This document shows positions 19,797 through 27,054 of a DNA stretch of 27,054 nt, in pieces. The notes beneath the pieces were generated by a model. That model worked only from the letters and a program-made list of their open reading frames with translations, had not been told where the DNA came from and ran no database searches. How positions within the stretch are numbered: the first letter of the stretch is position 1; each line of letters opens with the position of its first letter. This DNA comes from a virus, in the IMG/VR virus record IMGVR_UViG_3300027734_000264, positions 1 through 27,054 of that record, one strand, 5' to 3'. A program made the position numbers and the translations under genes.

Positions 19797-21206
19797 TTAG
19801 AGGCTAAGTTCTTGTTTCAGTTTTGCGGCTTCAGTACGCTCTTCAGGTGTGATTGTCTTGTTAAGATATTTCTTTTCATAATCACGATACTGCTGAATTT
19901 TCTGATAATTCTTACCTTGTGCCAACTTAGCATTAAAGTTAGTACGCTCATTATCAGGAAGATTAGCCATTTGCTCATACGTTTTAGTCTGAGAAAGCAT
20001 TTCATCTTTAATTTGACCAACCAAACGTAAAATTGTTGGAAGTTCTTGCTGAAGATTAAACTTACTTTTGAGCAATTGATCCAATTCTTTATTAGATTGA
20101 CTACCTGGGAATACTTTGGCAATCTGCTGAACAACTTGAGCAGAGATGGCATCACCAAACTCAGTATCTGTTGCACGATCACTAACTTTTACACCTAATG
20201 CAGACAATCCTTTGCTTAAAGCTAGTTTGTAGTTTTGACCAGCACCTGTAAACGCATTACTTACTGTGTCTTCAACAGTTTTTAGTTTACTAATCAATGG
20301 AATTGTAATTGTGTAAGCCTCTCCTGCTTGACCAAATGCTTTAGCAGCGTCTTCACGTTCTCTGGATTGAAATACTTTCTGAAGAACATCACCAAGAGGT
20401 ATCTGAATTGCCTGTGCACCTGCTTTTTTGGCAGAAATATTTTCATTAAACAAAGCTGTATTTACTTTACCAACTTGTTCAGATGAATAATCACCATATT
20501 TAGATTTTTCACCAAATCCAAGTTCAACAGCTTTGGAAATAAATGATGCTTCTGGCTTAACCATCTTATCAATAACTTCCAACTCGCCTTTTCCTGCCGC
20601 CCAGTTGTCAACGCTTTTAGGTAAAAATTTGCCAGTTTTAAGCAAATCAAAACCTTGTTGAGTTTTAGGTGTTAAGTATTGTTTTAACAAATCAGCATTA
20701 GAAGCAATTGCAGTAGCTTGAGTTTCTTCCATGCCAAATTGAGACATCAATTGCCGAACCTGACTTTGTTTGGTTAAATCTTCAGATTGTACTTTTGTTG
20801 TTTCAGCACTAAGTTTTCTTGTCTCTGCCTCTGACTTTAAGCGATCTTGATTTTGTTTTGCAATAGTTTGTGATTGCATAGCAAGAGCTTGTGCCGCTTG
20901 AATATCACCAGTTCGAGTAAACAAATCAACACCACGAGCAAGTGATGCGGGGTTTGTTAAATCAAGTTGTTGAATAATCTGTTGACGTTGGCTAATCATC
21001 TTAAGTTGTGGGTCTTCTATGCCCATAGCACCACCTAAAGCAGTACCAAAGCCTTTAGCACCCGCATAGGTCATAGCCGCACCACGAGCAGAAGGGTCTA
21101 GTTGTGCAAGGTTAATACCTTCTTGTAGAGCATTAACGCGTTGTTGCTCACCATACATTTGTGGGTTCATGCCAAACAGACCCGCTACGATATTACTTTC
21201 TGCCAT
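19797..21206 (-). CDS. Virion protein, probable internal/ejection protein
   Basis: The 469-residue product begins MAESNIVAGLFGMNPQMYGE. It has a glycine-rich N-terminal part (30-65), then a long coiled-coil-like helix (about 105-160, rich in Gln, Lys, Ser and Thr) and a helical C-terminal half. It lies between two other long helical proteins, as in sets of three ejection proteins. No catalytic motif is seen. The start is ATG 21206 with AAGGAATT. Virion structural protein is likely, exact role inferred. Confidence 0.6.
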   Translation of the reverse strand: MAESNIVAGLFGMNPQMYGEQQRVNALQEGINLAQLDPSARGAAMTYAGAKGFGTALGGAMGIEDPQLKMISQRQQIIQQLDLTNPASLARGVDLFTRTGDIQAAQALAMQSQTIAKQNQDRLKSEAETRKLSAETTKVQSEDLTKQSQVRQLMSQFGMEETQATAIASNADLLKQYLTPKTQQGFDLLKTGKFLPKSVDNWAAGKGELEVIDKMVKPEASFISKAVELGFGEKSKYGDYSSEQVGKVNTALFNENISAKKAGAQAIQIPLGDVLQKVFQSREREDAAKAFGQAGEAYTITIPLISKLKTVEDTVSNAFTGAGQNYKLALSKGLSALGVKVSDRATDTEFGDAISAQVVQQIAKVFPGSQSNKELDQLLKSKFNLQQELPTILRLVGQIKDEMLSQTKTYEQMANLPDNERTNFNAKLAQGKNYQKIQQYRDYEKKYLNKTITPEERTEAAKLKQELSL

Positions 21207-21215
21207 GATAATTCC

Positions 21216-23267
21216 TTAGAAGTAAAGCGAACCGAAGTATTCGCCTGTCGATGGGTCTATACCAGTTCCATATTGTCCATAACTGAAGCCACTTGTTGCG
21301 GGTTGACTACCAAATAATCCGCCTACTACTTGACCAAATACGGGAGAAGCAGTTAAGCCGCCTAAAGCCGTTGCATAAGGATTGGTAGTAGCCGCAGGGC
21401 TTGTAGCTAAAGCGGTACTTAATTTAGCACCTCCTAAGCCCAATTGACCAACATTAGAACCCGCTTGAGCCGCTTGTTGAGCTAGAGCCGCACTCATAGT
21501 GAAGGGTTGTTGTGCCGCAGTCTCCAATCCTTGAACTTGTCCCAAAGCAGTTGTATAGGGCGTATAAGCGGCTTGCTGACCACCATAATACTGACCCATA
21601 GTCTGAGCACCTTGGTTAAGCAATCCCGCGCCAAAAGTAACTTGCTGTTGACCATACTGTTGGGCATTAGCCGCCAATTGAGCCTCTTGTTGAGCACGAG
21701 CATTATATAAAGCCTGTAATTCAGGAGTAGTAGCACCCATAGTGCCACCTTGAGCTACAGAAAGACCACCACGACCTTGTTGTTGGAGTCTGTTTTGCAG
21801 ATTAGCAAGTTCAGTCTCTCTACCTGGTTGCAATAGAGCCATCTGCTGATTGAGATAATTCTGAGCAACATCTTGAGGATTCTGAGCCAAATATTTATTG
21901 CCCAAACCAAACAAACTTTGTGCGCCTGTTTGCAAAGGAGCAAATTGAGCTTGTGCGCCTTCAGCTTGTTGCAGACCAGACTCAGCCAACTTAACCAAGC
22001 GGTCTTGAGCGTTCTTAGCTTCAGGGCTTAGTGTGTATCCTGCGCTAGTCAATTGACCTGTAACAGGATCAACTGCAAACTGTGAAGTACCAAACCTAGT
22101 GGTCATGCCAACAGGACGGAAAGCCGCAGACTGTTTAGCCGCAAGAGTCTCAGCCTCAATCATTGCTCTTGCTTTATCAGCCGCTTCTTTTGAAGTCTGT
22201 TGTTGCAGAAGACCTGCCGCAGTTTGTGCGCCTGTCTGGACTAGATTACCTAGATTAGTTTTATTACCAAGAACAGTATTTAAAAGACCAGTTCCAACTA
22301 CTTTACTCAAATCAGTAATCTTGCTTAAGTCTGTCAGTTTACTTAAATCTGTCACTTTGCTGAGATCAGTTACCTTACTCAGATCAGTTACTTTACTTAA
22401 ATCTGTTACCTTGCTTAAATCTGTTACTTTACTTAAGTCCGTCACCTTGCTTAGATCAGTGACTTTACCTAAATCAGTAACTTTACTTAGATCAGTAACT
22501 TTGCTTAAATCAGTTAAACCACTAGCACCAGCATTAGCCAACTCAAATTGAGTAGCCGCATCTGCTGCTAATTTAGACGCTACAGAATCAGCAGTAATAC
22601 CAGCTTCTAAACCCGTTAGAAGTCCGCTACCACCAGTTAGGTTAGTCAAAGTTGAAACATTTGCACCAGTAGCTAAAGCATTGGCTAAAGAAGTTGCACC
22701 CGCAGAGCCACCAGCACCGCCAAGAGCCAAGTCTAGTTGAGCAAGTTCAGCCGCAGTCATTCCTGCTGTTCCAGCCGCTGCACCCGTAGCCGCACCACCA
22801 AATAGACCACCCGCAGCCGCACCACCTAAAGCGGCTAAAACTACTGGGTCTTTAAAAGCATCTACCAAACCACCAATAAATGATTGTTCTTTTTTAGTTT
22901 TAACAGTATTTACCAAGTCACCATCAGCACTGTAAATATTTACTGGTGTGCCAACAGGAGTTTTATAGTTAATATCACCATTAGATTTGGATGATGCAAA
23001 ACTCTCAAGCTCACCAATTTCTTGTGTTTCACCAGAACCAATGGTTCGATACTGAGGAACAATAACAGTGTCGCCAAGCGTTACTGATGAACCTGGAGGA
23101 ACAGTAGCCGCCACACGAGCCGCTACTTGTCCCTCTGGTAAACCAACAGCTTGAGCCATCTGAGCAGGAGAGACTCCATATTGCTCCATAGCCGCAACAA
23201 TGTCGGCATCACTCATGCCTGGATTAGCAAGCAAGAAATCTATAATTTGACGACTTGTTACGGCCAT
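21216..23267 (-). CDS. Large virion protein with hexapeptide repeats
   Basis: The 683-residue product has an N-terminal helical domain (1-50, ADIVAAMEQYGVSPAQMAQA). A beta-rich part follows, then a glycine-alanine-rich hydrophobic segment (about 140-215). Twelve tandem TDLSKV-type hexapeptides lie at about 251-322, and then a Gln- and Ala-rich helical region with many aromatic-glycine pairs. The composition suits an internal or tail-associated virion protein that crosses or contacts a membrane. The start is ATG 23267 with GGAG. No enzyme domain is recognised. Confidence 0.6.
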   Translation of the reverse strand: MAVTSRQIIDFLLANPGMSDADIVAAMEQYGVSPAQMAQAVGLPEGQVAARVAATVPPGSSVTLGDTVIVPQYRTIGSGETQEIGELESFASSKSNGDINYKTPVGTPVNIYSADGDLVNTVKTKKEQSFIGGLVDAFKDPVVLAALGGAAAGGLFGGAATGAAAGTAGMTAAELAQLDLALGGAGGSAGATSLANALATGANVSTLTNLTGGSGLLTGLEAGITADSVASKLAADAATQFELANAGASGLTDLSKVTDLSKVTDLGKVTDLSKVTDLSKVTDLSKVTDLSKVTDLSKVTDLSKVTDLSKLTDLSKITDLSKVVGTGLLNTVLGNKTNLGNLVQTGAQTAAGLLQQQTSKEAADKARAMIEAETLAAKQSAAFRPVGMTTRFGTSQFAVDPVTGQLTSAGYTLSPEAKNAQDRLVKLAESGLQQAEGAQAQFAPLQTGAQSLFGLGNKYLAQNPQDVAQNYLNQQMALLQPGRETELANLQNRLQQQGRGGLSVAQGGTMGATTPELQALYNARAQQEAQLAANAQQYGQQQVTFGAGLLNQGAQTMGQYYGGQQAAYTPYTTALGQVQGLETAAQQPFTMSAALAQQAAQAGSNVGQLGLGGAKLSTALATSPAATTNPYATALGGLTASPVFGQVVGGLFGSQPATSGFSYGQYGTGIDPSTGEYFGSLYF
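22300..22515 (-). repeat. Twelve tandem 18-base coding repeats (TDLSKV)
   Basis: Twelve in-frame 18-base units encode TDLSKV, with TDLGKV, TDLSKL and TDLSKI as variants. Codon choice differs between units (for example ACTTTACTTAAATCTGTT against ACCTTGCTTAGATCAGTG read on the plus strand) while the amino acids are kept. The repeat is therefore old and under protein-level selection, not a fresh slippage product. Confidence 0.9.
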
Positions 23268-23272
23268 GATGT

Positions 23273-23416
23273 TTACTCCGCTTCTTTAGGAACTTGCGCT
23301 TCAGCCTGTTCTTTAATCTTTACGATAAGAGGCCACACGCCACTACTCGAGGGCAGTTGCCCTAAAGTTTGTAATACAAAGTTAATCTCGTTAACGTCTA
23401 GCTCTAAATTCATCAT
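23273..23416 (-). CDS. Small conserved-type phage protein, unknown function
   Basis: From ATG 23416, which overlaps the previous stop as ATGA, the product is 47 residues, starting MMNLELDVNEINFVLQTLGQ and ending EAQVPKEAE. The core pattern (LxVNEINxVLxxLGxLP...IxKIxxQA) is one I associate with short proteins near tail genes of other phages, function unknown. A longer frame from 23491 would overlap too much. Confidence 0.7.
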   Translation of the reverse strand: MMNLELDVNEINFVLQTLGQLPSSSGVWPLIVKIKEQAEAQVPKEAE

Positions 23417-23730
23417 GCACTCCAAGGCAAAGGCTGTGAGGATGGGCTGACTGGTGGTGTGATCATTGAGTCGATCTGTCCTTGAACACACGCTTGTGCG
23501 CTTGCAATAGCGTCAGCGGGAATCCAACCAATGACAATTGCTTCTGTGAGACTTGCATAAGGAGTTATTGCACCCTCTTGGTCAGCAGAGTTAAACTGAG
23601 TGTTGCCACCGATAGAGGCAGTGTTAGTGCCATCTACGCCAGTGACTTCATACAGTACGTTTACAACGTAATCTGGCTCAGGTGTATTGAGCGTGTACAT
23701 CGAGGTGATGCGAGTGGTAAATGTTGTCAT
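23413..23730 (-). CDS. Conserved-type phage protein near tail fibre, unknown function
   Basis: The 105-residue product from ATG 23730 begins MTTFTTRITSMYTLNTPEPD, a beta-rich protein with VVNVLYEVTGVDGTNTASIG. The second half is ALTEAIVIGW-like (SLTEAIVIGWIPADAIA). This reads like a protein found beside tail genes in many aquatic phages; its role is not known to me. GAGG lies 7 bases before the ATG. A TTG at 23736 would add two residues. Confidence 0.7.
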   Translation of the reverse strand: MTTFTTRITSMYTLNTPEPDYVVNVLYEVTGVDGTNTASIGGNTQFNSADQEGAITPYASLTEAIVIGWIPADAIASAQACVQGQIDSMITPPVSPSSQPLPWSA

Positions 23731-23732
23731 GT

Positions 23733-23981
23733 TCAAGCCTCAGTAGGGTTGTAAGGTTGTGGAGATGTCTGAGTCCAAGCGTATGTAGCAATGTTGAGGT
23801 AATAAGCCTCATCCAATACTGTTGATGCTTGTGGGTCATTGGGTACTAGAGTTGTACGCCAGTAAGTTGTTGAGATGACAACTCCGTCTTTTAAAACATC
23901 TGTGCTTTTGCGAACACCAATGCAACCATTAGGCTGAATGTCAAACTGAGAGATGTAAACGACTTCGGTAAATGTGGACAT
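23733..23981 (-). CDS. Conserved-type phage protein near tail fibre, unknown function
   Basis: The 82-residue product contains the pattern FDIQPNGCIGVRKSTDVLKD followed by GVVISTTYWRTTLVPND, seen in small beta-rich proteins near tail fibres of other phages. It may be a fibre-associated or chaperone-like protein, but there is no direct evidence. The start is ATG 23981 with TAGGAAAC upstream. It is the first gene after the fibre stop; the 46-base gap (23982-24027) holds only a weak 5-base stem. Confidence 0.7.
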   Translation of the reverse strand: MSTFTEVVYISQFDIQPNGCIGVRKSTDVLKDGVVISTTYWRTTLVPNDPQASTVLDEAYYLNIATYAWTQTSPQPYNPTEA

Positions 23982-24027
23982 GATTGTTTCCTATAGGTTA
24001 AATATTTGACTAAGCCATCCGACTTAG

Positions 24028-27000
24028 TTAAGTTACTTCATAAGTTATGGTTCCGTATATTGCTGAAGTATTAGTAAAATTTGTGTTTGTTACAGCCGAA
24101 AAACTTGACGCGCCATTTGACCTTAAATACAAACTTGAATCACTCCAAGCCATGCAATATGTTCCAGTTGGCATTAAAGTCATATTATTTTCTCCAACCA
24201 CAGTACCAGCGTATGCTGGATTTGCGCCACCATTATTAAATGAAGCAAATGGCAATCCACTAATATTTGCGTTACCTGTTGAAGAACCTTTGCTGGTCAA
24301 AATGATTGAAAAAGAAACAGTAACAATTCTTCCAACTTTTGTATATCTTCCAACCCTAATAGTGTCATAGGTAATTCCTGTAGTCCCACCATTAAAGTTT
24401 AGTGTAGGTGTCCAAGTCCCTTCTTCATAATCATCCAACGTATTAGCGTCTGTAGATGCTGATTGAGTTGCGGGGAATGCAATACCAGTACCAGACGATA
24501 AAGTTCCACCTTGAAGCGCAAAGGTCTGTGCTGTTTTAGTAGATGCTACGATGTTTCCATCACCATCAGACAGAACAACAAAGTTGCTACCTGTTTGGCT
24601 GATAGGTGCGGCAGAACCTGTGTAACCACCAATAATGACGTTTTTAGAGCCAGATGTTACTGCATAACCACAACCATTGGTTGCGTCATTAGTACCAATA
24701 AAAGTATTACCAGTACCAGTTGTTGCCAATTGACCTGCGGCTGTTCCAACAAATGTGTTATTACCACCAGATGTTTTAGTTAATCCAGCATTTACACCAA
24801 TGAATACGTTTCCATTGCCAGTAGCGGCATAACCAGCGGCGTAACCTATAGCTACGCTTCCAGTACCTGTGGTGTTTGAATACAAGGCTTGATAACCAAC
24901 CGCAGTATTTTGAGCACCCGTACTATTGGTGTACATCGCCTGATAACCCATTGCTGTGTTATTGGAGGCTGTGGTGTTAGCTTGGAGGGATTGGTAGCCC
25001 ATTGCCACGTTGCTTGCACCAGAACTAACATTAGCAAGCGCAGATGGCCCAACGCCCACATTGTACGAACCCGTAACATAGTTAGAGTTTGTGTTAAACA
25101 TGGCTTGCCAACCAATAGCCGTGTTGTATGTACCTGTAGAAATTGACGCACCCGCACTACGCCCGATTGCCGAGTTGAAACTGCCAGTAATGTTGTACCC
25201 AGCACCTGTACCAAGTATGGTTAAGTCTGTGCCTACAGTATTTAAATATCCAGACTGATAACCCACGGCCACGTTGTTACTAGCGGTTGTGTTGGCTTTT
25301 AAAGCCTCATAGCCCACTGCTACATTGGTTGAACCAGATGAAGTTGTGTAACCTGCTGAAGCCCCAAGAAAAACATTAGAAGAACCACTTGTAAGTAGGT
25401 ATCCAGACGAAGCACCAAATGCTGAGTTTCCATCTCCTGTTATTCCTACGCTACCAGAACCAGATAACCAACCTACATAAGTGCTGTTATTTCCCGTGGT
25501 CACAGATTTACCTGCGGCTTGACCCACGGCTACGTTATTAGGGCCAGTGTTGTTATAAAGAGCTTGATAACCAACAGCAGTTCCACCATTGTTACCTGTA
25601 TTATTTGCTGTGTATAACGCTTGATAACCAACTGCTGTTTGGTTTACGCCAGTTGAACTTGTGTAAAGAGACTGATAACCTACTGCCGTGTTGTTATTTG
25701 CTGAAAGATTTAAGTTAAGTGATTGATACCCAACGGCAACATTTGATGAGCCAGTTGTATTTGTCTGCAATGCCTCTGTTCCAACTGCAACTGAATAATT
25801 GCCAGATGTGTTTGCCTTTAAAGCATTAAATCCAAAGCCATTAAGAGCATTACCTAAATTTGCATTGCCCGCTTGAAAGCCAAAAAATGAGTTGTATGCC
25901 CCTGTGCTGTTATTTGCCAACGCACTAGTACCCACCGCAGTATTTGATGACACAGCGCCCGCACCACGACCAACAGTCAACAAGTTAATTGTTCCTGTTG
26001 TAGTCAGGGTTGTAAAAGCACCAGTATTCGCTGTAGTAGCACCCACAGTACCATTGATGTTGATAGAGGCTGTACCTGTTAGATTAGTTACAGTACCGCT
26101 AGAGGGTGTACCCAATGCACCATTAAACAATACTGGCGCACCAGCAGAGCCTGTATTTACCGCTAGAGCAGTAGCAATGCCAGTTCCTAAACCAGAAACA
26201 CCAGTGCTAATTGGCAAACCAGTTGCATTAGTTAATGTTGCGCTTGTTGGAGTACCAAGAATAGGGGTAACAAGTGTCGGGCTTGTTGCAAAGACGTTAG
26301 CACCACTACCAGTTTCATCCGTCAAAGCCGCAGCCAAATTAGCTGAACTAGGAGTTGCTAGAAAGGTTGCTACACCTGTACCCAAACCAGACACACCTGT
26401 TGAAATCGGAAGACCTGTCGCATTTGTCAGGGTTGCACTTGTGGGTGTTCCCAATATTGGAGTCACCAAAGTTGGTGATGTTGCAAACACATTTGATCCA
26501 CTGCCAGTTTCGTCTGTCAAAGCAGTAGCTAGTTGAGCAGATGTGAATGAACCCAAAGAGGTTGCATTGCCAACAGAAGTGACTGCACCTGTTAAGTTAG
26601 CGTTAGTCGTTACATTACCCGCAGTCAAACCAGAAGCAGTGCCTGTGATGTTTGTGCCTACCAAGGCTGATGGAGTGCCTAAAGCGGGGGTTACCAAGGT
26701 TGGGCTTGTGGCGAACACCAAAGAACCCGTACCTGTCTCATCAGTAACGGCAGAGATTAGATTGGCAGATGATGGCGTACCCAAGAAGGTAGCCACGCCT
26801 GTACCCAAACCACTTACACCCGTAGAGATTGGCAGACCTGTAGCATTTGTTAACACTGCGGAACTCGGTGTTCCAAGGGCGGGGGTTACCAGTGTTGGCG
26901 AGTTTGACAACACTACATTGGTTGTACCTGTTGAGGTAGTTACACCAGTACCACCATTGGCAACAGGTAGAGTTCCTGTAATGTCAGCAGTAGAAAGAGT

Positions 27001-27054
27001 GACTGCATCCCAAGTAGCATTAGTGCCATCAGTTTGAAGATACTTGTTTGCGTT
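24028..27054 (-). CDS. Tail fibre / adhesin-like protein, N-terminus outside the window
   Basis: The frame is open to the right edge with no stop, giving 1008 visible residues; the GTG at 26913 is internal. In order it shows 47 residues including LPVANGGTGVTT, a motif common in phage tail fibres. Four long repeats of about 65-75 residues follow (TSPTLVTPxLGTP..., TGLPISTGVSGLGTGVAT, TDETGSGxNVFA). Then come roughly 20 YadA-head-like repeats (NTAVGYQALYxNTTGxxN). The C-terminal domain starts at GTWTPTLNF, of the kind that ends many phage fibres and may bind receptor. It is probably a trimeric beta-roll fibre. The last 130 residues are the best receptor-binding candidate. Confidence 0.85.
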   Translation of the reverse strand, partial: NANKYLQTDGTNATWDAVTLSTADITGTLPVANGGTGVTTSTGTTNVVLSNSPTLVTPALGTPSSAVLTNATGLPISTGVSGLGTGVATFLGTPSSANLISAVTDETGTGSLVFATSPTLVTPALGTPSALVGTNITGTASGLTAGNVTTNANLTGAVTSVGNATSLGSFTSAQLATALTDETGSGSNVFATSPTLVTPILGTPTSATLTNATGLPISTGVSGLGTGVATFLATPSSANLAAALTDETGSGANVFATSPTLVTPILGTPTSATLTNATGLPISTGVSGLGTGIATALAVNTGSAGAPVLFNGALGTPSSGTVTNLTGTASININGTVGATTANTGAFTTLTTTGTINLLTVGRGAGAVSSNTAVGTSALANNSTGAYNSFFGFQAGNANLGNALNGFGFNALKANTSGNYSVAVGTEALQTNTTGSSNVAVGYQSLNLNLSANNNTAVGYQSLYTSSTGVNQTAVGYQALYTANNTGNNGGTAVGYQALYNNTGPNNVAVGQAAGKSVTTGNNSTYVGWLSGSGSVGITGDGNSAFGASSGYLLTSGSSNVFLGASAGYTTSSGSTNVAVGYEALKANTTASNNVAVGYQSGYLNTVGTDLTILGTGAGYNITGSFNSAIGRSAGASISTGTYNTAIGWQAMFNTNSNYVTGSYNVGVGPSALANVSSGASNVAMGYQSLQANTTASNNTAMGYQAMYTNSTGAQNTAVGYQALYSNTTGTGSVAIGYAAGYAATGNGNVFIGVNAGLTKTSGGNNTFVGTAAGQLATTGTGNTFIGTNDATNGCGYAVTSGSKNVIIGGYTGSAAPISQTGSNFVVLSDGDGNIVASTKTAQTFALQGGTLSSGTGIAFPATQSASTDANTLDDYEEGTWTPTLNFNGGTTGITYDTIRVGRYTKVGRIVTVSFSIILTSKGSSTGNANISGLPFASFNNGGANPAYAGTVVGENNMTLMPTGTYCMAWSDSSLYLRSNGASSFSAVTNTNFTNTSAIYGTITYEVT
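24600..25975 (-). repeat. YadA-head-like coding repeats in the tail fibre
   Basis: About 20 units of roughly 22 residues are built on VAVGYxALxxNTTGxxN. They resemble the left-handed parallel beta-roll of trimeric bacterial adhesin heads. Boundaries are approximate. Units vary, so this is an old expanded array. Confidence 0.75.
26090..26925 (-). repeat. Long tandem repeats in the fibre shaft
   Basis: Four units start with SPTLVTP(A/I)LGTP. Three of them contain the whole TNATGLPISTGVSGLGTG block and three end in TDETG(S/T)G. At DNA level the copies around 26200-26300 and 26380-26480 are clearly related but differ at many silent positions. Boundaries are approximate. Confidence 0.75.

Noticed and set aside
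22300-22515. Tandem 18-base repeats as a CRISPR array
   Set aside because: There are no spacers. The units are contiguous, in frame and encode TDLSKV.
22099-22551. Plus-strand frame with repeated LLKSVT
   Set aside because: It is the antisense shadow of the TDLSKV repeats.
25892-27037. Long plus-strand frames (25892-26536 and 26543-27037) opposite the fibre gene
   Set aside because: They are antisense to a clear repetitive fibre gene. Low-complexity codon periodicity keeps the opposite strand open, and the Val/Pro/Ala-rich products match no family.
1-27054. Integrated prophage or temperate phage
   Set aside because: No integrase, excisionase, attachment-site repeats or host genes are visible. 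Genes outside the window could still change this.

Overview
The window is part of the genome of a tailed double-stranded DNA phage (Caudoviricetes). It has a P22-type portal, both terminase subunits, a lysis cassette, long internal virion or ejection-type proteins and a repetitive tail fibre. Coding is very dense: most genes are joined by 4-base ATGA or GTGA overlaps. No integrase, tRNA, rRNA, insertion sequence or CRISPR array is visible. The portal type and three long proteins resembling ejection proteins suggest a short-tailed phage. Perfect DnaA-box matches and two Fur-box-like sites suggest a proteobacterial host. The general look is that of freshwater environmental phages, but that last point is inference.

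Layout. (1) 1-3752, minus strand: the packaging and head-entry module (TerS, TerL, portal, start of one more gene). (2) 3753-4663: two gene-poor stretches around a small gene. They hold repeated operator-like palindromes, a potential G-quadruplex, two Fur-box-like repeats, DnaA boxes and an AT-rich tract; this is the best candidate for a main control and origin region. (3) 4664-7446, plus strand: an early-type operon of small unknown genes led by a SprT-like zinc metalloprotein. It carries an extraordinary density of the 8-base palindrome GTTTAAAC and three related structured leaders, and ends at a strong terminator. (4) 7518-11079, minus strand: DNA-metabolism genes (Ref-like HNH nuclease, VRR-NUC nuclease, Mom-like DNA modification enzyme, replication initiator-like protein, winged-helix protein) with small coupled genes. 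(5) 11212-14308, plus strand: recombination and nucleotide genes (ERF annealing protein, a small protein with an SSB-like C-terminal tip, MazG-like hydrolase, an HNH homing-endonuclease-like gene). (6) 14310-27054, minus strand: tail fibre, small tail-associated proteins, three long virion proteins, then lysis (holin candidates, GH24 endolysin), a metallopeptidase and a metallophosphoesterase.

How it fits together. The late genes at both ends of the window lie on the same strand. If the genome is circular or circularly permuted they form one late unit: terminase, portal, then capsid and tail genes outside the window, then fibre, ejection proteins and lysis. The centre holds early and replication genes with divergent control regions at about 4.3-4.66 kb and 11.08-11.21 kb. 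A shared palindrome (AGGG, 4-5 bases, CCCT) occurs in or next to four control regions, which suggests one phage repressor or activator governing several transcription units. Major capsid, tail tube, helicase and polymerase genes are not in this window.
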